Assembly: GCA_949318235.1 (NCBI GenBank)
Contig: OX439137.1
Span: 18,024,687 to 18,088,686 of the forward strand
Direction: 5' to 3'
Origin: Ecdyonurus torrentis
Lineage: Eukaryota; Arthropoda; Insecta; Ephemeroptera; Heptageniidae
DNA: 64,000 bases
Both the position numbers and the translations under genes were made by a program. The notes beneath the pieces are model-generated. The model was not told the origin of the DNA. It saw only the letters and a program-made list of their open reading frames with translations, and ran no database searches. Below are positions 44,071 through 56,100 of the stretch, in pieces. Each line of letters starts with the position of its first letter. Position 1 is the stretch's first letter.

Positions 44071-46100
44071 CTACTCTAACACAGGGTCAGGCAGGTCAAT
44101 GATAGCTCTCACATCTTGATTCACCTGTTCTTGGATTTTCTCCACAACGTGGTAGGTACGTAACAGACACTCACGTTTCTCCTCTGCAGCAATCTCCACT
44201 GCGTTCTTGGCATCTCTAGCTGACTTGAGCAGAGCACGATAGTCTGGACTTGCGGCGAGGAAGTCACGTTCTTCATCAGTCAGTCCAGACTTGATATCAT
44301 CGTAGGTGAGAGTCCCAGGACGATCATGCTCTCTGAAATATCATAGGTTAAAAATATCTTATGTTTAAATTTATAAGTTGTATGCATTAATGTTAAAGTC
44401 GACAACATGTTGGATAACTCAATAACATGGGCATTGGCAAATAAATCAAGTAATATTTTTGAGAGCATTGATGTTGTTAATAGTTTGAATTTGTATTTCA
44501 AGTATGTTAGAAAAACAATAATAATATTAATAATAAATGAACACTTCCCCAAAGAAAATAGTCAAAAACGAATTTTTGCCCTCTGCTAGCTGAGCAATAA
44601 TATTCACTACTCCAGTGTGGCCTCCAAGTACATTTAATATGACGTCATGCGGATACACCCTATAATATAAAAATAGTAGGTTGAAAAGTAAGGGTTGTAT
44701 TTAGATGGCTTGTATCTCAGAATCTAAAAAATAAAACTTGCAAACTTTATGATGACAGTTGAAAGTTAACAGTAACAGATACCTATGATAACATTTTCAC
44801 CATCAGATAAAAGAGAAAATTATGGGACTAAAACTTCAAAAAATAATAATAATAATTTAAATCTAGCATGAATACTAAAGAAAATACTAAAGAAAAGGAT
44901 ATAATTAGCATCGCTGGCCTTACTTACCACTGTAGAAGTTGTATGGAGAGGTCGAGGTCTGACGTGGCACAGTGTTTTGTTTTAAAGAAAGTTAACAAAA
45001 CACTGTGCCACGTTAGACCTCGACCTCTCCATACAACTTCTACTGTGCTAAGTAAGGCCAGCACTGGTAATTCTATCCTTTTCTTTAGTATTGATCCTAA
45101 CCACGATGCTTTTTTTTCCCTTCACTTAATAAAATTTAGCATGGTCAATTTTTTTTTTTTTTTTTTTTCTTTCTTTCTTTTTTTTTTTTTTTTTTTGAAG
45201 ATTCCGTGGGACAACTTTTAAGTCAAATCCCACAGTAGCTGATTTCACACATTAAAAATTGATATCAAAAAGCTAGATTTGAGATACAGTAGTGGAAATG
45301 TTTATTTACTTTTTCTCAAGTCGCAGAGCTTTGCTGCGTTGTGACAGCAGCTCTGACCATTCTTGTTTCTCTTTTTGCAGGGCAGCCAAATATCTACAAA
45401 CAAACAACAAAACATCTTATCAAGTACTGTACTGATTTAGTCAAGGTTTTTAAATAAGGACAGACAAATGAGAGACATTTTGCTTTGCGTGACAAAAAAA
45501 ACGAGTTACACATATTGCTCGCAACAACATCGATGTGTGTATCTTGAGTTTTTGTAACATGTAAAATGTTAAGTTTTTGTAAAATGTGTATCTTGTTTTT
45601 TGTCACAGTAAGCAAAAGGTGTAACTTGTATCTAAATGTAACGTAGACACATGTGTTACACATTTTGCCAAGCTACTACATACAAGATAGGGACACCAAC
45701 TGATTCCATGTTAATATTAGCGGCATTGTGATTGGTCAATTTTGATCACGTGACCTTCAACTCAGGTGCTGATTGGCTTAGACACTCATTTTGAATTTTA
45801 TGGTGGCCCAAATTGTTCGAGCATGTCCTTATCTTGTATATAGTATGTTGATTTTGCTTCTCATGACAAATAAAAAACATGATAGTACATTATATTTCCC
45901 TCTACCATATCTATGTGCAATAAAATTACACCCTAACACAAATAACGTTGCTATTTCTTGTGTATATTAAGCTACACTTACTGGGTGTTGTCTTGTGCTA
46001 CCATCAGCTCATAGCTGCTCTTGCGACGAACTGCATCCTGGGAGCTGGCAGCATTGTCTGTTGTTGGAACTTCCATGCTTGTAGTCGTGGAGTGGTGGGT
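44071..46100 (-). CDS. Small coiled-coil protein, C-terminus Dsn1-like (5' end uncertain)
   Basis: Three exons read on the minus strand: 46100-45982 (Met at 46076), 45393-45310 and 44332-44071 (stop TAG). All have good GT-AG sites and matching phases, giving 146 aa from that Met. Exon one follows an acceptor and stays open upstream of the Met (THHSTTTSM), so more N-terminal exons are probable. The chain is helical and charged: RRKSSYELM, then LQKEKQEWSELL, then LTDEERDFLAASPDYRALLK and a long amphipathic helix ending DLPDPVLE. The order of a Trp-containing helix followed by an L..PDY..LL segment resembles the C-terminal half of the Mis12-complex subunit Dsn1, and RRKS could be an Aurora-type phosphosite. 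This is an eye-level resemblance only; an unrelated coiled-coil protein is possible. Confidence 0.6.
44372..44664 (-). mobile_element. Family A MITE
   Basis: Inverted copy lying 40 bp from the acceptor of the last exon of the Dsn1-like gene, inside its intron. Intact TGACGTCA near the right end (CATGCGGATACACCCTATA). Confidence 0.8.
44868..45096. repeat. Foldback element, related to 4886-5276
   Basis: Arms share TACTTACCACTGTAGAAGTT and CAACTTCTACTGTGCTAAG. Nearly perfect hairpin with the centre at about 44985. In an intron of the Dsn1-like gene. Confidence 0.82.
45679..45842. mobile_element. Family U element, uninterrupted
   Basis: Ends TACAAGATAGGGACACC and GTCCTTATCTTGTA. Matches 25051-25465 minus its insert. 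Upstream of exon 2 of the Dsn1-like gene. Confidence 0.82.
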
Positions 46101-46164
46101 CTGCATACAAATGGAAATATTGGTAACTTTCTCTTGATCTCTCTCTCTCTCCTTCAAAACACAT

Positions 46165-46275
46165 TAATGCTGTTCGTAAACCTTGTTCTCTTCCATCACA
46201 AAATGCGCATTCCATTTGAATAACCAATCGTGATTGTCATTTTAGGAGCAGAGAACAGGGTTTACAAACAACATT
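46165..46275. repeat. Family I foldback
   Basis: ATGCTGTTCGTAAACCTTGT pairs with ACAGGGTTTACAAACAACAT, within 70 bp of the 5'-most supported exon of the Dsn1-like gene. Confidence 0.78.
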
Positions 46276-46286
46276 ATTGATAGCTA

Positions 46287-46291
<5 letters not shown>

Positions 46292-46371
<80 letters not shown>

Positions 46372-46395
46372 CCTCCAAAACACATTGGCAACTAG

Positions 46396-46481
<86 letters not shown>

Positions 46482-46560
46482 ACCCTCCAAAACACATTGG
46501 TAGCAAGCTTCTCTCTCTCCCTCCCTCCAAAACACATTGGTAGCTAGCTTCTCTCTCTCT
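46292..46560. repeat. CT microsatellites in a higher-order repeat
   Basis: CT tracts separated by repeated CCTCCAAAACACATTGGxA and AGCTTCTCTCTC, at least four spacer copies. Confidence 0.88.
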
Positions 46561-46591
46561 TTTTCCCCCTCAAAAACATATTGGTATAGAC

Positions 46592-47182
46592 CCCAGTAAA
46601 CCACACTTTACACGGAAAGTACTTTCCCAGTACATTTCTTGATTTCCTACAAGTACTTTTCTGGCTCTTGCTACAAGTACTTGACCCATGTAAGAGTGTC
46701 ACTCTGGGTCATGTACTTTGCAAGTACTTTCTTCGAACAGTGCTTTGCAAGCACTTTCCATTCACTTATGATTTTTCATTATATATAAAAAGTTTATTCC
46801 CTTCAATTGCCAACCTAGCCGGCACTCGGGATCGATCCTCTGACCATCCGATCATGAGACCTAGACTCTACCACTGGTGCCACAGTCGCATGATATTGAG
46901 TATAGAATTAAAACATATATTTATCTTTCTCTTTATTTTTGACTCGCTTCTGATTGGTCGGCACTGCATTTACTTGTGAAGTGCATGCATGTAAAAATAA
47001 AAAAATACTTTGCAAGCACTTTCTTAAAAGCGCTGTTCATGTACATGTCAAATACATTTCAGTTAAATTTTTGTAAACTACATGAAAAGCACATGCAGAA
47101 ATCTGTGGACATGTACTTTTCACGTAGTTTTATAATAACAAGTACTTGCCATGTGTATTTCCGTATAACATGGTTTACTGGT
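46592..47182. mobile_element. Inverted-repeat element Q carrying a SINE
   Basis: CCAGTAAACCA at the left and TGGTTTACTGG at the right. The interior is rich in GTACTTGCAAGTACTTTC-like words and is interrupted by a tRNA-derived SINE. Confidence 0.65.
46805..46895 (-). mobile_element. tRNA-derived SINE head
   Basis: On the minus strand, TGGCACCAGTGGTAGAG followed about 35 bp later by GGATCGATCCC resembles Pol III boxes A and B of a degenerate tRNA, with AT-rich sequence after it. It sits inside a larger inverted-repeat element (46592-47182), splitting it. Confidence 0.45.
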
Positions 47183-47349
47183 ACCAGCTAGCTGCCCCCC
47201 CCCCCCCTCCCTCCTCTCTGTCATCAGTTCTCTTTCAAAATAGTTTAATGTTCAATTATCTACAATTAAAGGATTGCAAAAAGGAGGTACACGTGAGACA
47301 ATATGTAATAGTTAGCCAACAATACTAGAACAACGAGCTCGCAGACGAC

Positions 47350-47700
47350 TTTGTAACATGCTTTCTTATGGGACAATGAATTAAGCAGTTATAACTTGAC
47401 TTACAGAACTGTATTTTTCAATACTGAAATATTTATACTGTAGTTCAATTAGTAAATAAATAACTAAACCTCAAAACGTTTGTTTTTCTGATTTTGAAGT
47501 TTATATAACTTTTGTTACATATGTACCCAAAATAATTGGCCTAAACTCCAAGTCATGGGCTCGAGCCCGATTGGATCCAAGTAAACAAAAGCTTTGAAGT
47601 TCAGTAAGCTACAGTAAAAATTTCAGTATTGGCAAATATTTCAAAACTTCAGTTATAGCTGCTTCATTGTCCCATAAGAAAGCATGTTAAATGTAGGCAG
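47350..47700. repeat. Foldback element
   Basis: ATGCTTTCTTATGGGACAAT pairs with ATTGTCCCATAAGAAAGCAT; AAGCAGTTATAAC and GTTATAGCTGCTT extend it. Fragment at 33190-33260. Confidence 0.78.
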
Positions 47701-48108
47701 CACTTTGTTTGTACACACATATTTATGCATATTGTTGCATGGCCTATTACATACGTAGCCTATATCAGTTTATTTTGTCATTGAACTTGCGTAATTTATC
47801 TAATTTCTCGTAAAATTGTAAAGCTTAAAAATACTCTAGAATTCACACTTTGTGTACATCCGGTAACATTCTTAAGTTAGGACAAGTGTAACTTGCATTT
47901 AAACATTTTTTTAAGATTTATTTTTCAACTGTGTTCACGTGAATCAGGGGAGCCGCAAGTTCAAAATGTATTTCTATTAAAATTATACCCAAATATGGAA
48001 TTATGAATATAAAAATTAGTGGATTGATGACTTAAAAACAATTAAGTTACAGTTTTTCTCTGTTAATTAGTGATAATAATTAGTTTTTAGCTAAAATTAG
48101 TGACGTAC

Positions 48109-48140
48109 CTGTTGTTTTTGTTGACAAAAATCTGGAACAG
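48109..48140 (-). CDS. Candidate upstream mini-exon of the Dsn1-like gene
   Basis: A 32-nt minus-strand segment is bounded by a good acceptor (TTTCACAG) and donor (GTACGT). Read to end in phase 0 it gives VPDFCQQKQQ and joins the exon at 46100 without a stop (QQKQQ-THHST). Support is only splice-site quality and frame compatibility. Confidence 0.25.
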
Positions 48141-48324
48141 CTGTGAAATAAATTTTACCGCCTTACCGCGAAAAACTTATATTTTCGGAATAGTTCGGAG
48201 AAGTTCGGTAATGATCGTTTTTTAGAATTTTACGAGGGAAAAAGTTTGATAGTTTTCCTTGAGTTTTCCGAACTGTATAAAATTTTAGGTTTACGTAAGA
48301 CACTGATATTTGATATTATATTTA

Positions 48325-48545
48325 TATTAGAGTGTAAGTATTAATTATTAAAGTCGACGCCATATATGAGCACTAAATAACATGGGCAGATATGGGAAAA
48401 TGACTCATATTATTAGTGTAAAAATAATTAATAATATTTTTAGAAGCATATAACTTGATTTTTTTTTTTTTTTTTTTTTTTTAAGTATGCGAGTAAAATA
48501 ATTATAAATAAAAATATTTATTTTATAAATATATATCAATTTCCT
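48325..48545 (-). mobile_element. Family A MITE, decayed remnant
   Basis: Recognisable only by AAAGTCGACGCCATAT, ACTAAATAACATGGGCA and the AAGTATGCGAG block; the CRE-bearing end is lost. Confidence 0.5.
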
Positions 48546-48589
48546 AACAAAAAAAATAGACCAGTCAGCCTCCCAATGTTAAAATACTA

Positions 48590-48775
48590 ATGCTGTTGAA
48601 TGCTCTGCTCCTAAAATGACAATCAACTTTCATTATTTATCTAATGATGTTCGTAAATCCTGTTCCAAAAAAGTTCAAAAAAAAAATACCCAATTCCATT
48701 TAAATAATCATTAGGTGATCGTCATTTTTTTGTGGTTTGAGGGCATGAAAAACAGGAATTACGAACATCATTATT
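48590..48775. repeat. Family I foldback
   Basis: Contains ATGATGTTCGTAAATCCTGT and AACAGGAATTACGAACATCA. Confidence 0.65.
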
Positions 48776-50190
48776 ACTATACCTTGCACCATATTGCGCT
48801 CTAACGCCATATTTGATTACAAAAATATCGTATACCCATCCTCAGCATTAAGCATATGAAAAATGATTTATTTATTTATTTTTTTTTTTGAGAAATTTTT
48901 TAATTGCTACGCTGTGTATAATAATAAAAAATAGAAAAAGGCAAAGTAAAAAAACAAATTTGAGTTGCTTCATATATATTTACGTTAAATTTTGTAAACA
49001 TAAATTTTACAAATTGCATTTCTAAAATAAAAACTACAAAAATAATTATTAATTTAATTAAAGAACATAAATAAAATTATAATTTTAATTATGATAGTTA
49101 ATTAAATCACTAATTAGCCAAATATCACATCAATAATCATAGCCATGGTTGTCATCAATCAATCAAAATCAATAGCAGCAGATCAATTAATGTATTGCCA
49201 TAAGTCGTCAACACAGAATCAATCAATAAATCAATATTGATTTTCTGTTTATTTAATAAAAAAGTGCATGGTAATTTATTTTTATAATTAAAACCAAAAG
49301 TGAAATAAAGTATAACAGACAGTTTAATATAAAACTCATTTTTTTTTTATTTTTTTTTTTTTTCATTTTTTTTTTATTTTTTTTTTTTTTTTTTTAACTT
49401 TTGAACAATGTGAGTTTTACAATCTGTCTATTAAGATAGAGAAATTTAAATTTTGGAAAATATAAAAAAAGTAAAAGAAGAAAATATGAATGCACATTTT
49501 TTTTTTTTTTTTTTTTTTGTACTTTTAGAAAATGTAAAATTATAGACGTACGAGAGTTTGTTTCAACAATTTTTAATTTAAATGAAAATGAGGAACACTT
49601 TACCTGATTTTAATAATTATTTTGTTAATATTATTTAAAGGTTCATATTTAGAAATTCCCATTAAAAAATGACAAGGATATTTATAGATAAATTCTGATT
49701 TAAATTTTAAAAAATTGATTGGTAGAATTCGTCAATTATTTTAAGGAAAATTTTTAAAATATTGTAGCAATTCTATCGCCTCGTTTGTTAGCCCAAATTT
49801 TATTGAATTTAACCCAATTAAAAGTACCCAAAAAAGACGTATACCCATAATAATATCGAATGCAGGAGATTAAATTTTCTGGCTTGGCATTCTGATTATT
49901 ATTATATCTCATCAAACTCTTTTTTGGGTATGAATCTTTTTGGGTTAGAATTTTAACTTTGGGTCAGTTAAACTTATTTAAATTAGGTCAAAATAATATT
50001 TTGGGGATGTAAAATATATTCAATATTGGGTTTAAAAATGGGTACGTCAAATATTTTGTCTTGGGTCAATTCAATATTTTGGGTATATATGTAAGTTTTA
50101 CGATGTTTTTTTTTATATTAATGAATTAGTTTTGTGTAATGCATTGGGTTTTAAAGTAAGCCACGTGAATAGTTTAGGTATGCAGTGGAC
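48776..50190. other. Intergenic AT-rich stretch
   Basis: A/T runs (49340-49395, 49498-49518) and plain AT-rich DNA. A TTTATT at about 49798 could act as an AATAAA for the opsin, but there is no firm evidence. Confidence 0.45.
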
Positions 50191-53100
50191 CTAAGATTGG
50201 GTAGCAGTTTCTCCAGTAGTGGCGCTAGTTGCAGTTGATGCAGAGTCATTGACTTCAGGCTCGTTGATTTTCAACCAGGGTAGACGTTTTTGCAGCTCAT
50301 TTCTATGGATCACACAATTTCAAATATGCATATATTATTATTAGGTTCTGAAACTTTATTAAATTTAACACATTTTAAGAAAGAAATACTGATTTTCTGT
50401 GTTTTCTTTCTTTCTTTCTTTCTTTCTGTTTTTTTTTTTTTTTTTTTTTTTATTTATTATTTTTTTATTATTATTTTTTTTTAATAATATAGTAAAAGGG
50501 GTATATCTAGTTAATGTTGTTTTGCTAAGTACGATGTATATTACCTGTATCTGGGGTGACTTATGGCGTAGACATATGGGTCCAGACATGCCACGAACTT
50601 ACAGCACAGAGCTGGAATCATTGAGGCTCCAGGGGTGATCATAGCCCTATGGGAAATATACATAGAGCAATTACACAGAGCACTGCACTCAATTTTACAC
50701 CATGGGTTTGTTTTTTATCATGCACCTTCAAAACTCAAACAATAGCAAATGCAACCCTGTTCAACGTTCAACCCTTAAATAAGGTTAAAGTGGGAAAATT
50801 CAGGGATTAATTGAAACGTCATAAATTAAAACGGCAAGAGTTTTACTCTAGACCCTGCAAGTTTTATGACCCTGGATTAATTTAAACCAGGTCAAATAAA
50901 ATGGTCCTTCAGGTAATAATTCACATATATGCTTTGTATTGCTATACAGACTTCTTGCTGTACTATTTTATTTGAAGAGGGAGCGCTGTCTTGTCGGTAT
51001 GGAAAAGGCCCATGTCTGCAGCTGACCCATCTAACCCCCAGAACAAAACATACAAATTTTGCACTGTAATACATTAGGATTAAGCTATCTTATTCAAAAA
51101 CATAAAAAATGGTGGTTCAATATGCAATAGATTTTAAATTATGATTTTTAGAATTTTTAGTCGCATAATAATAAGAAAAATAATAATAACCAAAAATAGC
51201 TCATTTTCCTAAGAAAATAGCCAAAACTAGGTTTGTCCTATGCTGAGCAATGTTTTTCATTGCTCAAGAAGAGCATCGAAAAGCACTCAGAATGACGTCA
51301 TGCGCACACCCAATATATTACTATAAGTAAATGCTCTCATACATCAGATAACATATTTAAAAATATATATTACAATTAAATTACTTTAAAAATATTTAAT
51401 AACAAGTGAGTATATTTCAGTTAATAAAGAAGTGTAAAATGAATGTTGAAAAGTCGAGATAAAAATTCATGTTCTTTAGTAAAAGTAATTTGTCTTTTAT
51501 AAAGTAAAAAGAATAGCGTTCTTCTTATCTCTTTTTAACAGTTTATATTTAAATTTTTATAATTTAAATATTTATACTCTGTTAAAATATAAATTAATAT
51601 GTTTTTACGTGAAGAATAATTGCGTAGTTTTTGCGTGTATGCCATTATAGCATTAGTATTGTGTAAATTAGCACAAATGGTTATTTTTTTTTTTTAATTG
51701 GGCAGAAAATTGTAAAAATTGCTAAAAAGTGACTTAAAATGTTAAGTTTTTAATCTAGAATTAAATTTCAAGTAACGATACACGCAAAATTCAGTATATT
51801 ATTTTTTTTTCTTTTAGTTTTTTCTTTAAGTTTTATTTCTTTTATATCAATAACATTATTTGTCAAAATATAAACGCCAGGTTTTCATTTGAAGTTTTTC
51901 TATATTATAATGTAACAATTAAGAGATATAATATAGACCCCTTGCACATCATCCTTTTGCGCTTTGTCGCCATGTGTGTGGTGCTTAATGCATTGTCCAG
52001 CATAGGGGAAACTTCGTTTTTCCTAATTTTTCACATATTCTTCGAGCTTATTAGGAGCTTTTTATTAAAAAAAAATAAAAATGATGTTTTTCCTATGCTG
52101 GCCTATGTATTCCTGACCAACAAAATGTCGGCTCTTAAATATGAGTGCAACCTGTCTATAGTATAATAGAGTATGAAAAAGTAGCAGAATGTGCTTCGAT
52201 ACTCCACACAGGAGCAATAAATTGCAATGCTCAGCATAGGACAAACGTCATTTTTATAAATTTTCATTCTTTTCTTAAAGTCATAGACGGTCTATGGCTT
52301 TCATAGACCACATAAAAAAAACATGTGCTTTTTAATAAATAAACACGAGATGTGATCTTCAAAACTGATGACAATTTTTACTAGAATGTTAATGTAGCCC
52401 CACGAGAGAGCGTGAAAACACTGTAAAGTATGCAATTTGCGTGACTATTTATGTTTATGACGTCAGAAACATGCAAAAATAAGTAAAAAAAAAAAAATGT
52501 TGTGTGGGTTGCATAAATTGAAATTTCTGATCACTGCTACGGGGCTAATGTTGTGTGTTTTGAGACAAACTAAAGTTATTTATATAAGTCTTATCAAGTG
52601 TTTTGTGATAGAAATGTTTATGTTTTTCTCTGGTCTATTCCTTTAAGGTATGATGTCAGTTACTGCTAAATTTGACTAAAGAAAGTAAAGAAATGTAAAG
52701 AAAGCAAAATCTGAAATTTTGCAGTGGTATTATGCAGTATGACATCATTAGGATTAGGTATCTGCAAAAATGTATAAGAGAGAGAAAGAGAGAAAGAGAG
52801 AGAGAGAGAGAGAGTAACCATGCTAGATTTAGAATTAGTTTTTTTTTTTTTTTTTTTTAAAGTCCCATAAGAGCTTATGTTACTTTCAATAATTATTTTC
52901 TCTCTTATCTGACGGTTCTGAATATTTTTTCATAGGTAGCTGTTACTATTAACTTTCAAATGTCATCATAAAATTTGCAAGTTTTGATATTTAAATTTTG
53001 AGATACAAGCCATCTGAATACAACACTTAACATTATAAAGCCTATATAGCTTAGGTGGACATGCAATCAATATTCAAGTCCTCCAGCAAGTAGAGTTCAC

Positions 53101-56100
53101 CGCTTTGTTTTGTGTATTGATCTTTGGCAGCTAGGGTGACAGAAAAGTCAAAAGTGTGTTAATAACCGCGGCTCTACATAATTAATATCGAAATAACTTT
53201 TTTATTATAACACATAGCAAAGTGAGCTAAATTTTAAAATAAAATATAAGCTTTTAAGTTAAGAAATCTACAAGAAATAAAAATAATAATAATAATAAAT
53301 GAGTATAGATAAATAAAATTTATAAATTTATTCAATTTAATATAAATAAAATATAAAAATGAATAATAACATTTTTTTTTTTTCTTTACGTTGGCTTAAG
53401 TATTTTTTCGCTAAATAATTTCACTGTTTTAAAACTCGTAAACATATGTCTAGTATTTCACATTCCAATACATGTGACCTCAGTGCAGTAGTTTTCTCAC
53501 AGAAAGTAAGGGGGGAAAAACTATAATTAAAAGCGCTTCTGTCACTGTTTTTTTTTTTTTTTTTTTTTTACACTGACTTTATATGTGACAGTAAAAATCA
53601 CGGCCCAGTATGGAATGATGACTTAATCCAATATGTAATGAAATATTTTTGAGATCATTGATGCTGTTACAGGTTGAATTTGGTTTTCAAGTCGGTGAGA
53701 AAAATAACAACTAAATTACTCGATTTCCAAGAGAAATCAGCTGAGAACAACAGCTGAGCAATGTTGTTCACTACTCCAGTATGGCCTCCAAGCGTAATAA
53801 ATATGACGTCATGTGGATACACACAATAAATATAATTAATATACTATGTATTGTGTAACACCAATTGAGCAAATTGTTTTTGGTTAACAAAATAAACTAA
53901 ACTAATTAAAATTTAATTTTAATTTACTCTTATTTGTACCATTAGGTTATGTATATAAATGTAGCACATCCAGGTGATGCACTAAGCCACGTCGTGCTCG
54001 CGGCACACACGCACGGTACACGCGCAATACTGCGCGGTTATATATATATATATCGAGGGTGCTCCGCTATAATGTCCTAAGTCCATTTGACCTTGAAAAA
54101 CATTTTTTGCTACAAATGACCTGAAATGGATAAATCCAAAATTTGGGGTTGATTTGACGATTTTTTATTTTTCAAGGTCAAGTGGACTTAGGACATTATA
54201 GCGGAACACCCTCGATATATATATATATATAATATGTAGTGCGGGGGTGAACTATCTATATATCTCACTCACGCACGACAAGAGAATCAAATTAGGAGTT
54301 AGATCTGTATCTGTCTGCAGAAACAACTTTCTAACGTGATTTTAATATCACAGCGAACTATAGGGGGCGAATTTTTTTGTTATATGTTTGTTTCAAAGCA
54401 CTATAGCATAACGTATAGAAGACATGATTTTAATTTAACATATTTTATGCGTACATTTACTTACTACAGCAGTAATTAAGCGATATAAGTTTGAATAACA
54501 GCCTTTTTATTTTTAATTATATTTTGCACAGTTTTTATGGGGTCACTATATTTATATTGATACTTAAAAAAGGCTGGCCTAGAAAAAATAAAGAAAAAAA
54601 ATAATAAAACTTTTCCAAGATGCTACTATATGGTCAAAAAAGTTGACTTTAAAATTATATTATATTATATTATATTATATTATATTATATTATATTATAT
54701 TATATTATATTATATTATATTATATTATATTATATAATATTATATTATATTATATTATATTATATTATATTATATTATATTATATTATATTATATTATAT
54801 TATATTATATTATATTATATTATATTATATTATATTATATTATATTATATTATATTATATTATATATTATTATATATATATATATTATTGCAAATTTTCT
54901 TTTAATTTTGCAATATTTTTATTATTATCATACAGCCTATGAAATGAAGTATATTTTTTCTAATAATTTTATAATTTTCGCTTACATATTATGTCCCTAT
55001 TCAATATTACATTTTTTTTTTGTTAAAATATTTAATTGTTATAGTTTAACATTTTTCTACGTCTCGCCTAAATTAGTTCAAATATTACGAAGAACAATAC
55101 CTAAGCCGTGATAGTCTAGTGGTTAGGACATTGCGTTGTGGCCGCAAGAACCCAGGTTCGAATCCTGGTCACGGCAGTATTTTTTTTATCACTTTTTTTA
55201 TAAAATTTTATTTATGAAATTAGAAAAAAAAATTAATGGAATTTAGAGACTACCAATTTAATTCTGTTGTACAGCAAAGTTACTTTGCAAAACTAGGCAA
55301 TATTGCTATAGGTGACTTTTTAACAGTTAAGCAGTAGACGGCAAACAACAAAATAGGACATCAATCACATCAATCAATGAGCAAATAAACAAACGAAACG
55401 AACGATGAAATCTATCAATCAATCAATCAATCAATCGATAATTATATATTGATGACATGTACTTACTGGTTTCCGAAGGCGCCAATCAAAGCCAGCACGC
55501 CGTATGGTGTCCATGACAACACAAAGAGGAAGCAAATACCGATGGCTGCTTTACATATCCTGATCTCAGCCGAGGAGTTGGACTTCTCTCCACTTCGCAG
55601 AGACTCAACGTTCATCTTCTTGGCCTATGTCACACAAAAAGTTACGTATGAAGCTTTGCTTCAACACGAGAGAGCTAAAAAAATATATACTCGTACAACT
55701 GATTTTACCTTAAAATTCAATTTTCAGTCGCATATATAACCATTACCTTTTTTTTTTATATCCTCTTACTTATTATTTTTCTTTTAGCTTTATTTTTTCC
55801 CACTAAATTATACGTTTCTAAAATTGGCAATGAAAATTTCTTGAATTTTTTTTATTATATATTGAAACACGTAAAAGTATGTCCAGTATTCCACATTTAA
55901 ATATTTGTGACCTCAGTGCAGTAGTTTTCTCACAAACACACTAACAAGAGGCTTCTACAATGTTAAATTAGTGCATTTTTTTTCTTTCGTAAAACACTCA
56001 AAAAAAAAAAAATTGCAATGCTATAAAGGGTAAATTATTGATTTTCCCGCGCCGACTCTGATTAGCTATAGGAAACTCTTTGATTATAATTAAGTACCAC

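Noticed and set aside
54643..54942. Ile-Leu-Tyr repeat open frame
   Set aside because: It translates the ATTAT pentanucleotide tract.
55449..55739. 96-codon plus-strand frame
   Set aside because: It is the antisense shadow of an opsin exon and its intron.
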